Assembly: GCA_919901855.1 (NCBI GenBank) | Contig: CAKKQC010000038.1 | Coordinates: 1-64,000, forward strand | Length of the DNA stretch: 64,000 bases | From: a bacterium | Lineage (GTDB): Bacteria; Oederibacteriota; CAKKQC01 | Direction: 5' to 3' | Shown: in pieces, positions 16,801 through 24,527 of the stretch | Layout: every line of letters starts with the position of its first letter | How positions within the stretch are numbered: position 1 is the first letter of the stretch | Notes under the pieces: generated by a model | The model's database searches: none | What the model saw: only the letters and a program-made list of their open reading frames with translations | Told to the model about the DNA's origin: nothing | Made by a program: the position numbers and the translations under genes

Positions 16801-19240
16801 CCGCCTCCCACACGTACCGCGTGCCGGTGCCGGCCACGCTCGTCACCGCCGGCGCCGGGAAGCCGGGCTCGGTCGTGACCACGTCCTGCACCAGCGGGGA
16901 GACCGTGTCCACGATCGTGAGCGAGTCGATCACGACCTCGCCCGTGTTCGTGACCTGGATCTGGTACTGCACCGGGGAGCCGATGCCCTGCCCGCCGGTC
17001 TGCGTCTTGAGCGCCGCGAACGACATCGTGGGCATGCTCAGGATGAAGCCCGTGACGTTGGACGCCTCGGTCGTGGCCGGCACGCAGTCGGACTCCGCAG
17101 TCACGTAAGCCGTGTTGGAAACCGCCGTCTGCAAGCAGACCGAGCCCACGGTGCCGTCGAGTTCGAAGGTGACACTGGCGCCCGGATTGAACGTCCCCAC
17201 GCTGATCCAGCTGTAGATCGTGCCGGACGCGGCCTGGACCACCGGCTGCGCCGCGAACCCGCCCGGGGTCACCTGCGTCACTGCCCCGACCACCGCCGAG
17301 AGCGTGTCCACGACGACGACGTTCAGAAGCGTCGCGTTCCCCGTGTTCGTCACCTGGATCGTGTAAGTGACCGCCGCGCCGGCCGCCGGCGACGGTGGGG
17401 TCTGCGTCTTCACGATCGACAGCCCGGGCACCGGCGGCAGGATCACGGAGCCGGCCGCGGGCGCGAGGGCCGACGACCGCGTACAGGACATCCACCCCGT
17501 CGCGTAAGCCGTGTTCGACAACTCCGTGGAGGCGCACACGAGCCCCGCCGCGCCGTCTATCCGGAACGTGAGCGTGTTCCCCGGCGCCAGCCCGAGCCCC
17601 GTCCCCGACCAGGCGTACCTCGTTCCCCCGGCGACCGACGCGACGACGGGAGCCGCCCAGCCGCCGGGTTCCGTGGTGACGGCGTTCGCGACGACGGGCG
17701 AGACCGTGTCCACGACGATGAGATCGTCGATAGGGGTGCCACCCGTGTTCGTGACGTCAATCTGGTAAGAGACCGGCTCCCCGATCCCCGTCCCGCCCGT
17801 CTGCGTGTTCACGCACGAGATCGAGAACGAGATCCCGGCCACAAGGAATCCCTCGACGTTCGAGGCCGCCTCGGAGGCGCCGCAGGCCGCCGTGCCGAAG
17901 GCGTATCCGGTGTTCGAGACCGGCGTGTCAGCGCAGACGTCCCCGACGATCCCATCGAGCTGGAAGGTCAGGCTCGTCCCCGGGAAGAACGGCCCCGTAC
18001 TCTCCCAGCTGTAGATCGTCCCCGACGCGCCCTGCACGACCGGCGAGGCCGCGAAGCCCAATGGGGTCGTGAGCACGGCGCCCGTCACCTCCGGCGCGAC
18101 CGTGTCCACCACGACCACGCTGTCGAGCGTGGCCGACCCCGTGTTCGTCACCTGCAACTGGTATTGCACGGGGTTGCCCGGCGTCCCCGGCGTCTGCGTC
18201 TGCACCACCGACAAGGACGCCGCCGGCGGCTCGAGCACGGCGCCCGAGACCCCCGAGAACATGTCCGTCCACCCCGCCGCGGCCGTAGCCGATGCATAGG
18301 CCGTGTTGGAGACCGCCGTCTGGGCACAGACGAACCCGACCGCCCCGTCGACCGTGAAGGTCAGCGTGCTCGCGGGGTTGAACGTCAGTCCCGTCGCCGC
18401 CCACTCGTATCGCGTGCCCGATGCCACCGACGTCACGGCCGGAGCGCTCCACCCGCCCGGTTCGGTCGTCGTCACGTTCTGGAGCACGGATGAGACCGTG
18501 TCCACGACGACCAGGTCCGTGATCACGTTCCCGCCCACGTTGGTCACCGCGATCTGGTATTGCACCGGCGCTCCGACCCCCTCGCCCCCGGTCGCCGTCT
18601 TGACCACCGTGATCGCGGGGGGCACCGAGTAGACGATGTCGTCCCAGATGGCCTGGTTCGCGCTGCCCCCGCCCCCCGACCAGTACGAAAGGATCAGCCG
18701 GTCCTGGGCGCCGGTCCCAATCGTCATCACGCTGCCGGAGTACGATGGCGTTCCGCTTCCGTCAATGTAGAGGTCTATCGTTCCGAAGGGAGACTGGACC
18801 ATCCGGTACGTGTGCGCGACTCCCGGGGTGACGGTGCCGCCGGAGGACCAGTAACCGACCGAGTCGTCCACGTAGACGTTGCCGAACATGTCAACCCATA
18901 CGCCCCAGTTCTCGGTCCAGTCGTCCACGTCGCACGCGTATATCCCCGAGTACTCGTCCGTCACCTGCAACTCCCAGGTCACGGTGCAGTAGCTGGACCA
19001 CGGGACGAGCTGCCGGTACTCCGTGATCCCGCCCGGCACCCCCGAGAGGGAGAGGCTCTGCGCCCCGTTGAGGACAGTCGTGTTCTCGACGTCGAACGTC
19101 CCCGCCGTGTGGTTCATGGAGGAGAACCACCCGTTCTGGCCGTTCAAGTCGCCCAGCGACTCGGACTCGAAGTCGTCCACGAACGCGGCGGCCGGGGAGG
19201 CCGCGACCATGGCAAGGACGAGGACGAATGCGCGCCCCAT
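13817..19240 (-). CDS. Giant secreted repeat protein: LamG-like head, DUF11-like repeats, FlgD-like tail
   Basis: 1,807 residues. A signal peptide (RAFVLVLAMVAASPAAAF) is followed by a concanavalin/LamG-like domain (about 20-205, opening DDFESESLGDLNGQNGW). Then come DUF11-type Ig-like repeats of about 132 residues, alternating between two sequence types at roughly 210, 343, 471, 606 and 740, with two more divergent copies after them. CARDB-like repeats fill about 1130-1690. The C-terminus (IVYPTPFDPDAALMGGLKF to APGVYFWVMKA) is a FlgD-like Ig domain resembling C-terminal sorting domains of surface proteins. Each DUF11 unit carries VC..T..SNT.Y and usually a second cysteine 13-19 residues later, so one disulphide per repeat is plausible. 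The ATG at 19240 is preceded by TAGGAT at 7 bases. A role as adhesin or S-layer-like surface protein is inferred. Confidence 0.85.
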   Translation of the reverse strand: MGRAFVLVLAMVAASPAAAFVDDFESESLGDLNGQNGWFSSMNHTAGTFDVENTTVLNGAQSLSLSGVPGGITEYRQLVPWSSYCTVTWELQVTDEYSGIYACDVDDWTENWGVWVDMFGNVYVDDSVGYWSSGGTVTPGVAHTYRMVQSPFGTIDLYIDGSGTPSYSGSVMTIGTGAQDRLILSYWSGGGGSANQAIWDDIVYSVPPAITVVKTATGGEGVGAPVQYQIAVTNVGGNVITDLVVVDTVSSVLQNVTTTEPGGWSAPAVTSVASGTRYEWAATGLTFNPASTLTFTVDGAVGFVCAQTAVSNTAYASATAAAGWTDMFSGVSGAVLEPPAASLSVVQTQTPGTPGNPVQYQLQVTNTGSATLDSVVVVDTVAPEVTGAVLTTPLGFAASPVVQGASGTIYSWESTGPFFPGTSLTFQLDGIVGDVCADTPVSNTGYAFGTAACGASEAASNVEGFLVAGISFSISCVNTQTGGTGIGEPVSYQIDVTNTGGTPIDDLIVVDTVSPVVANAVTTEPGGWAAPVVASVAGGTRYAWSGTGLGLAPGNTLTFRIDGAAGLVCASTELSNTAYATGWMSCTRSSALAPAAGSVILPPVPGLSIVKTQTPPSPAAGAAVTYTIQVTNTGNATLLNVVVVDTLSAVVGAVTQVTPGGFAAQPVVQAASGTIYSWISVGTFNPGASVTFELDGTVGSVCLQTAVSNTAYVTAESDCVPATTEASNVTGFILSMPTMSFAALKTQTGGQGIGSPVQYQIQVTNTGEVVIDSLTIVDTVSPLVQDVVTTEPGFPAPAVTSVAGTGTRYVWEAAGLGLAPAVPGPAGVATITIDGRMGFVCAATPVSNTAYVAARDATNCAEIPGFAANVPPVGSVVSPASLSVARTLTQVPASGTFLPTGTPVAYAIRVTNTGAATITDLTVTDTVPADLIAQAADQPASMGAPAITGVAPSGTRYVWSATTIPGGLAPGQSFTFTVTGLLGVTCTPGAITNTAWVEAGSVCAGDRGFTNGVAGPVAPLTAGLTVTHTRSPASPTAGGPVTYRIVVANTGVATLTSLTVTDTLNPAITLPAGDQPGGWAAAAITQAASGTLFTWTHNALSFTPAAVLTFTITGQVGSCLPGAVPNAPFAAGSAGCASTAQPGNTTSFSLAPVLAGAASVQPAASTGSWFSVVLTVTNTGTDTAALVSGAAAVSPPARAALISGPVPAGPVPVPAGGMQTFVWTFSASGSGIATFSLTASGVSCSGPAVQGTGQAGTSITTPARLLAALQAGPTPRSAGQSFLVVMTVTNTGEATALGVTPGTFTAGGPGGAVLASGPLPAPPLVLAAATGAVFTWTFTGTLPGNVWLTATVTGTDAGSGLTVSTGPVVTTTELIQAPAALAASSAISPAVVSTGQYTTVWLTVSNTGEAAATLVAPGVALSDPSRVTPVTGPAPSGPLTIPGGTCATFAWTWSPVGAGPITFSLSAGGYDANSLARVFTSTNQAGTIQAGAAFSAALVFLPGRVDTGASLLVTLTVTNTGQAAALGVLPPVPAFSGLGGVTVTASPPPVPVGLNSGQTVTWTWTLTAGAEGAATGTAVINGTDANSLRTVTGTAASTLSIGSPRYVVVSFVASPADVELDREISLVMTVSNTGRFVLAGAGPGPLAVDGDGAVVRLTGPVPAPVAALGPGESASFSWMFRSTRGGIVTFRDTAVAAGITTPEATANPVSIAESAGSLRDAIVYPTPFDPDAALMGGLKFRRMPAFTEVGIYTTSGNLVRTVKGDHIGLAIWNGRNDSGSRVAPGVYFWVMKAPAGGLRRGKFEVSR

Positions 19241-19247
19241 TGGCCCT

Positions 19248-19253
19248 ATCCTA
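19248..19253 (-). promoter_or_regulatory. -10 element, leaderless
   Basis: On the minus strand TAGGAT is followed by 7 bases (AGGGCCA) and the ATG at 19240. No Shine-Dalgarno sequence is present at the usual distance. Confidence 0.5.
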
Positions 19254-19300
19254 CTCCCTCTACGGCATCATGGGTTCATGATTTGGGAAGGGCTGAGCGA

Positions 19301-20548
19301 CTAAAGGCCCGGCGGGCGCGGACGCTTGCCGCCGCGCCGGAAGCTCCAGGCCAGCAGTGGCGGCGTCATCATCGCGGTCACGAAGACCATGACAACGACG
19401 GCGGCGTAGGCGTCGGGCCCGACGATGGGCGCGCCGGCGATGATGAGGCCCGCGCCAAGGCTCACGACGATCAGGCTTACCTCGCCCCGGGGCATCATGC
19501 CGGCCGCGACCGCGAGCGGCTTCAGGCGTCGGTCGAATACCCCGGCCGCGCACGCGAGTTTTCCGAGGACGGCCGCCACGGTCAGTCCAAGTGCGAGTCC
19601 GGCCACGCCGGGCCGCGCCAGCGCGAAGATGTCGGTCCGCGTGCCCACGAGCACGAAGAAGACCGGGGCGAGGAACGACGAGATGGGCCGGATGAGGTGC
19701 TCCAGCGGGCGCTCGCCCCGGTCCAGGAAATCCTGGTAGTGGACCTTCTTGAGGATCAACCCGGCCGCGAACGCGCCGATGATCGGGGCCAACCCCGCGA
19801 CCGAGGCCAGCCATGCGAGCGCGAAGCAGAATCCCAGACTCGAGGCCAGCAGGACCCCATGCACGGGAAGACGCGAGGCGAGGGCAAAGAACCCGGGCGA
19901 TAGCGCGGACCCGATTACGAGGGAGCCGACCAGGAATGCCGCGGCCTTGGCCAAGATCATGCAGATGCCGGCGATCGTCAGGGTCCCGCCCCCGGCGGCG
20001 GCCGCGGCCGCGCCGGCGACGGTGGCGAGGAGCACGAGGCCGAGGACGTCGTCGAGGACGGCGGCGCCGAGGATGATCCGGGCCTCCGGCGTCCGGAGCA
20101 GGCCGCGATCCCGGAGGACCCGGACCGTGATCCCGATGCTCGTGGCCGTGAGGGCCACTCCGAGGAAGGCGTGCACGTACGGGCTGGCGGCCGGCAGAAG
20201 CAGGGACGCCGCGCCCCACCCCAAGGCGAACGTCGCGGCCGTGCCCAGGCCGGCCACGAGGAGGGCCGAGGGTCCGACGTGAAGCATCTCGGCCACCGTG
20301 GTCTCGAGCCCCGCCTCGAAGAGCAGGAGGATCACGCCGAGCTGTCCGAGGAACGCGATGAGCGGCGAGTCCGTGAGCGGTCCGGCGATCCAGGCGAACG
20401 CCGCGGTGCCGACGACGACCCCGGCCAGGATCTCGCCGAGCACGGGCGGCTGGCCCAGCCGGGCCGCGAGTCCGGCCCCCAGCTTCGCCGCCAGAAGGAC
20501 CAGGGCGAGCTGGAGGAATATGGTGCCGGGATCGCCGGGGTTCATCAC
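19301..20548 (-). CDS. Kef-type cation/proton antiporter (CPA2 family)
   Basis: 415 residues, almost entirely membrane helices (about 12). The N-terminal LAARLGQPPVLGEILAGVVVG and LGVILLLFEAGLET are diagnostic for CPA2/KefB-type exchangers. The paired aspartates in LGAAVLDDVLGLVLLA are the conserved ion-binding residues, and RGEVSLIVVSLG near the C-terminus is another family block. There is no C-terminal RCK/TrkA-N domain, so it is a short antiporter rather than a glutathione-gated KefB/C. Probable role: Na+ or K+/H+ exchange for pH or ion homeostasis. I chose the GTG at 20548 because TATCCT lies 6 bases upstream; the ATG at 20545 or the ATGs at 20566 are alternatives. It stands alone, with no operon partner. 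Confidence 0.9.
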   Translation of the reverse strand: MMNPGDPGTIFLQLALVLLAAKLGAGLAARLGQPPVLGEILAGVVVGTAAFAWIAGPLTDSPLIAFLGQLGVILLLFEAGLETTVAEMLHVGPSALLVAGLGTAATFALGWGAASLLLPAASPYVHAFLGVALTATSIGITVRVLRDRGLLRTPEARIILGAAVLDDVLGLVLLATVAGAAAAAAGGGTLTIAGICMILAKAAAFLVGSLVIGSALSPGFFALASRLPVHGVLLASSLGFCFALAWLASVAGLAPIIGAFAAGLILKKVHYQDFLDRGERPLEHLIRPISSFLAPVFFVLVGTRTDIFALARPGVAGLALGLTVAAVLGKLACAAGVFDRRLKPLAVAAGMMPRGEVSLIVVSLGAGLIIAGAPIVGPDAYAAVVVMVFVTAMMTPPLLAWSFRRGGKRPRPPGL

Positions 20549-20554
20549 CGAGTA

Positions 20555-20560
20555 AGGATA
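20555..20560 (-). promoter_or_regulatory. -10-like element before the antiporter
   Basis: Minus-strand TATCCT lies 6 bases before GTG 20548 and 9 before ATG 20545. It fits the leaderless spacing only if the GTG is the start. Confidence 0.35.
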
Positions 20561-20631
20561 CATCATGGCGAGGGCAGGGGAGGCCTATCCGCCCGGGCGG
20601 GGCCTGGACTGTCTGCAGCCTGCGGAGGGGG

Positions 20632-20637
20632 TATCAT
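20632..20637 (+). promoter_or_regulatory. -10 element, leaderless
   Basis: TATCAT with 6 bases (GGGGCC) before the ATG at 20644. The spacer contains no ribosome binding site spaced for this start. Confidence 0.5.
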
Positions 20638-20643
20638 GGGGCC

Positions 20644-21432
20644 ATGCTCTGGGAAGAACTGACTGCGCCGCGGTTCCGGAAGGCCGTCCGGGAGTCCCGG
20701 GGCGTCTGCCTGGTCCCGATCGGGGTAATCGAGAAGCACGGCGAGCATCTGCCGCTGGGCACCGACCTCTACGAGGGCCGGCACGTGGCGATCGAGGCCG
20801 CGAAGCGGGAGCCCGTCGTCGTGTTCCCGCCGTACTTCTTCGGGCAGATTCACGAGGCCCGGCACCAGCCCGGCGCGATCGCGGTCGGCGGGAGGCTGCT
20901 TCTGGACCTCCTCTTCGAGGTGTGCGCCGAGATTTCGCGCAACGGGATGAAGAAGATCATTCTCCTGAACGCGCACGGGGGTAACAACGATTTCCTCGGG
21001 TTCTTCGCCCAGCTCGCGCTCGAGCGGGAGCTCGATTACTCCCTGTACCTGCCGGGGCTGGGCGGGCGGATGACCGAAGCCGAGCGGAAGCTCTTCACCG
21101 ACAAGTACGACGGCCACGCGGGCGAGGGCGAGACGGGCATGATGCTCGTGATCCGGCCCAATCTCGTCAAGCTCGGCGCCGACATCCCGTCGCGGGGCCG
21201 GCCGAAGCGGGGCCTCAAGCACCTGCACGGGGCGACGAACGGATTCTGGTGGTACTCGCTGCACCCCGACCACTACGCGGGGACTGCCACGCTGGGCACC
21301 CCCGCCAAGGGCCGGGTCATGATCGAGAGCTGGGTGCGCGACGTGGCCCGGCTCATCCGGTCCGTCAAGGGGGACAAGATCGTCCCGCGGCTCGCGCGCG
21401 AGTTCCACCGGAGGGCCCGCAATCCGGTCTGA
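20644..21432 (+). CDS. Creatininase-family amidohydrolase
   Basis: 262 residues of the creatininase/FAPy-deformylase family. The metal-binding block PIGVIEKHGEHLPLGTD gives E30, H32 and D41, matching E34, H36 and D45 of Pseudomonas creatininase. NAHGGNND (about 118-125) and DGHAGEGETGMML (about 157-169) supply the remaining metal ligands and catalytic glutamate. Members hydrolyse cyclic amides (creatinine, pterin or flavin-precursor formamides, mycofactocin precursor). Nothing adjacent suggests mycofactocin or deazaflavin synthesis, so the substrate is unknown. The start is supported by TATCAT 6 bases upstream. The next gene begins 36 bases downstream and may be co-transcribed. Confidence 0.88.
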   Translation: MLWEELTAPRFRKAVRESRGVCLVPIGVIEKHGEHLPLGTDLYEGRHVAIEAAKREPVVVFPPYFFGQIHEARHQPGAIAVGGRLLLDLLFEVCAEISRNGMKKIILLNAHGGNNDFLGFFAQLALERELDYSLYLPGLGGRMTEAERKLFTDKYDGHAGEGETGMMLVIRPNLVKLGADIPSRGRPKRGLKHLHGATNGFWWYSLHPDHYAGTATLGTPAKGRVMIESWVRDVARLIRSVKGDKIVPRLAREFHRRARNPV

Positions 21433-21467
21433 ATGCGAAACTCCCGGCGTCTCCGCCGCCGTGTGAG

Positions 21468-23771
21468 ATGAGGCCGAGCCCGGCGGGTACCGCGTTGTAC
21501 GGGGGAGCATTGGTCCTCCTCGCGACCGGGACCGTCCTCGGTGGCGCGCTGGCGGGGTCGCACGCGCTGTTCGGGTCGGACTACATGACGCTCAATTACC
21601 CGATCCTCGCGTGGGCCCAGCGGGCGTGGCGCGAGGCCGGGGAGCTGCCCCTCTGGCTTCCGCACCTATTCGGCGGGATGCCGCTGCTCGGCTCGATGAA
21701 CTCGGGCCTCCTCTACCCGACGGAGCTGGCCGCGTGCCTGACGAATCTTCCGCCGCACCGGTTCTACGCCTGGAACGCCTGGCTCCACGAGGGGATCGCG
21801 GGGGCGGGCGCCGCCTGGATGCTCGCTCGGGAGGGTTTCGCGCGCGGGCCCGCGCTCTGGGGCGGCGTCTGCTACGCGCTTGGCGGACTCGTCTTCACCC
21901 AGCTCGGGGTCGCCGACACGTTCACGCACCGGGCCGTCGCCTGGCTGCCGTGGCTCGTCGGCGGGATCCGCGGCGCGATCAGGAACGGGATCGGATCGTC
22001 GCGCCGGGACCTATTGCTCGCGGGAGGAGTTCTCGGCCTGCTGTGGCTCACGTGCGCGATCCAGATGATCGTGTTCGGGGCCTGCTTCCTCCTGGTCCTT
22101 CAGGCGTGCGAGCGTCCGGCGCACGCGGGCCGGTCGGCGGCGGTCTATGCGATCGTGGGAGCGATCGGCTGCCTGCTGGGGGCGGCCCTGCTCCTGCCCG
22201 CGTTCGACTACTACCGGTTCAGCGACCGGCCCGAGGCGACCGAGGCGTTCGCGAACCTGTGGGCCTGTCGTCCGTCCCGCCTCCTCGGGTTCTTCGTGCC
22301 CGGGTTGTGGGGACGGACGGCGGTGGGCGCGGTCTACTACGGTCCGCACGAGTCGGACAACACGACCGCGTACGCGGGCCTGCTGCCCCTCGCCTGGGCG
22401 GCCTGGGGGATCGTCACGGGCTGGCGCCGGCGGCTGCCGTGGCTCGTGGCGGGGACGTGTGCGTTCGTGCTCGCGTTCGGGAGCCAGACGCCCCTGGGGC
22501 ACCTGATGCAGCAAGCCCCCGTCATCGGCTCGTTCCGCGGGTGGACGCGGTGGCTGCTGGCCGCCAACCTCGCGCTCGCCGTATTCGCGGCGGAGGGATG
22601 GGTCGCGTTCCTGGACCGCCGCCGGACCTGGATCGCGCCGGTCCTGCTCGGCGGGATCGCGTTGGCGGCCGTGACGGCGTGGGTGTTCCGGCCCGCGGTC
22701 ACGGACGTCCTGCTCCGCACGTCGTGGGCGTCGGAGAGGATCGCGTCGGGCGACGTGAAGCGCGCCGAGGCGGAAGCCACGGTCCGGCGCGCGCTGGCGC
22801 GGGCGGCTATTGTCGCTCCCGCCTCGCTCGCGGTGGCTTCGGTGGCCTGCTGGCCGGGGGTGTCCGTCGCGGCGACCGGAGTCCTCGTGGGCGCCTGGAC
22901 CGCGGTGGATCTCGTGCATGCCGCCCGGCCATTTCTCGAGTTGGGCCCGGCGTCACGGCGGGCCGTGTTCGATCCGGTCGGCGAGTTCCTGGACGCGCAG
23001 GACGGACTCTTCCGGGTGGCCTCGGAGGAGCCGGAGCCCCAGAAGAACCTGCGGATCGGCCGGGATGTCCACTACGTCTGGGGTTACCACGGCGTTCCGC
23101 CGCGCGCGCTCTACCGGTTCGGCGCGGCCCTGCGGCGGACTTCCTATCCGCGCGGGCTCCTCGCGATCCTGAACGTCAGGTACTACGTCCAGAAAGACCC
23201 GTTGGTGGCGGGCGACATGCGGCTGATCGGCGGAATGCGCGGGCCGGACGGCCGCCTCGTCTACGTGCACGAGTTTCGCGACCCCCTGCCCCGGCTCTTC
23301 TTCCCGGCCGGGACCCGGGTGGCGGCCGGCGAGGACGCGGCGCTGGAGGCCATGCTCGAGCCGGCGTGGGACTGGCGGACGGCCGTCGTCTTCGGCCGCG
23401 GCGCGCGCGAGGCCCGCTACGCGCCGGCCAGCGCCTCGCCGCTGATCCTGACGCCCAACGAGCGGAGGGCGGTCGTGACGGCGCGTGGGCCGGCGCTGGC
23501 GGTGCTCTCGACGGTCTGGTATCCCGGCTGGATCGCTTTCGTGGATGGGGTCCGCGTGCCCGTCGTGCGGACCGACGTCCTCCTCATGGGCGCCGAGGTG
23601 CCGGCCGGCCGGCACGAACTGCTCTTCCGGCGGGATCCCCGGCCGTTCCGGATCGGGTTGTGGCTGACCTGCCTGGCGGCGGCGGGGCTGGCCGTCCTCG
23701 GGTTTTCGGGTAGCCGCGGCTCCGGTCCCGGCGGGGGGAGTACGATGACAGGTGATGGGCGAGATTCCTGA
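21468..23771 (+). CDS. YfhO-family membrane protein (GT-C type)
   Basis: 767 residues with about a dozen membrane helices in the first 500 and a soluble C-terminal region. Characteristic YfhO blocks are SDYMTLNYPILAWAQRAWRE, LPLWLPHLFGGMPLLGSM and, late, YPRGLLAILNVRYYV and LSTVWYPGWIAFVDGVRVPV. YfhO proteins are GT-C-like and in Firmicutes add sugars to lipoteichoic acid; in other phyla they are assumed to glycosylate lipid-linked or surface glycans. The ATG at 21468 follows the creatininase stop by 35 bases, while the longer frame upstream has no membrane-like or family sequence. The 3' end overlaps the methyltransferase gene, which makes an operon of three surface-glycan-related genes likely. 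Confidence 0.85.
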   Translation: MRPSPAGTALYGGALVLLATGTVLGGALAGSHALFGSDYMTLNYPILAWAQRAWREAGELPLWLPHLFGGMPLLGSMNSGLLYPTELAACLTNLPPHRFYAWNAWLHEGIAGAGAAWMLAREGFARGPALWGGVCYALGGLVFTQLGVADTFTHRAVAWLPWLVGGIRGAIRNGIGSSRRDLLLAGGVLGLLWLTCAIQMIVFGACFLLVLQACERPAHAGRSAAVYAIVGAIGCLLGAALLLPAFDYYRFSDRPEATEAFANLWACRPSRLLGFFVPGLWGRTAVGAVYYGPHESDNTTAYAGLLPLAWAAWGIVTGWRRRLPWLVAGTCAFVLAFGSQTPLGHLMQQAPVIGSFRGWTRWLLAANLALAVFAAEGWVAFLDRRRTWIAPVLLGGIALAAVTAWVFRPAVTDVLLRTSWASERIASGDVKRAEAEATVRRALARAAIVAPASLAVASVACWPGVSVAATGVLVGAWTAVDLVHAARPFLELGPASRRAVFDPVGEFLDAQDGLFRVASEEPEPQKNLRIGRDVHYVWGYHGVPPRALYRFGAALRRTSYPRGLLAILNVRYYVQKDPLVAGDMRLIGGMRGPDGRLVYVHEFRDPLPRLFFPAGTRVAAGEDAALEAMLEPAWDWRTAVVFGRGAREARYAPASASPLILTPNERRAVVTARGPALAVLSTVWYPGWIAFVDGVRVPVVRTDVLLMGAEVPAGRHELLFRRDPRPFRIGLWLTCLAAAGLAVLGFSGSRGSGPGGGSTMTGDGRDS

Positions 23772-24501
23772 CGAGCCGGCCGCGCGCGGCGGCGGCACCG
23801 GGTGGCAATCCGAGGTCGAGGACCTGCGGGCGCTCCAGGCCATGCACCGGTACCAGCGCTGGAAGGCCGACCTCGTCCGGCCGTTCCTCGGCCCGCGCGT
23901 GATCGAGGTCGGGTGCGGCACGGGGTCCTTCCTGCGGCAGTTGCGCGGCCACGATCGCCTCATCGGGGTGGATCGGGACGCCGCGTGCGTGGAGGTGGCC
24001 CGGGTTGCGTTGTCCGGCCGCCCGGACGTCGAGGTCCGGCAGGTGGACGCGACCGGGGCCGGGTTCCTGCGGCTCGCGGACGAGCGGCCCTCCACGGTCG
24101 TGTTCATGAGCTCCCTGGAGGAGATCCGCGACGACCGACGGGCCATCCGGCAGGCGGCGGACATCCTGGCGCCCGCGGGGCGGATCGTCGTATTCGTGTC
24201 CGCGCTGCCCTGGCTGACCGGGACGCTGGACCGCACCTACGACCAGCGGCGTTACCGGGCCGGCGAGTTGCGGGAAATGCTGACGGCGGCCGGCTGCCGG
24301 ATCGTCAAGGTCCGGTATGTGAACCTGCTGGGCGTGCTCGGCTGGCTGTGGGACAGCCGGATCCGGCGCCGCGACGCGGTGCCCGCCGCGGCTTACCGCC
24401 AGCGCGACCGGACGGTCCCGGTGGCGCGCCTGCTCGACGCGGTCACGGGTCCGCCCATCGGACGTTCCCTGCTCGCGGTCGGGGAGAAGACGGGGCCATA
24501 G
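23755..24501 (+). CDS. Class I SAM-dependent methyltransferase
   Basis: 248 residues from ATG 23755; GTG at 23752 is an alternative. The SAM-binding motif I VIEVGCGTGSF lies at about residues 46-56, with an acidic residue ending the next strand (LIGVDRDAACVEVA). It lies between a YfhO protein and a GT-C membrane protein, the usual place for methyltransferases that act on lipid-linked or polysaccharide intermediates. The C-terminal segment (LREMLTAAGCRIVKVRYVNLLGVLGWLWDS) resembles the hydrophobic tail seen in glycan-cluster methyltransferases of this type. It overlaps the YfhO gene by 17 bases. TACGAT lies 8 bases before the ATG and may be an internal promoter, though overlap with the YfhO gene argues for co-transcription. 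Confidence 0.85.
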   Translation: MGEIPDEPAARGGGTGWQSEVEDLRALQAMHRYQRWKADLVRPFLGPRVIEVGCGTGSFLRQLRGHDRLIGVDRDAACVEVARVALSGRPDVEVRQVDATGAGFLRLADERPSTVVFMSSLEEIRDDRRAIRQAADILAPAGRIVVFVSALPWLTGTLDRTYDQRRYRAGELREMLTAAGCRIVKVRYVNLLGVLGWLWDSRIRRRDAVPAAAYRQRDRTVPVARLLDAVTGPPIGRSLLAVGEKTGP

Positions 24502-24527
24502 ACACGGACCGGGCGGCGGGTAGGGGG

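Noticed and set aside
14439-18493. Long plus-strand frames across the repeat protein (558 and 1,146 codons)
   Set aside because: They mirror the repeats of the real minus-strand gene and show biased composition with no domain or start signal.
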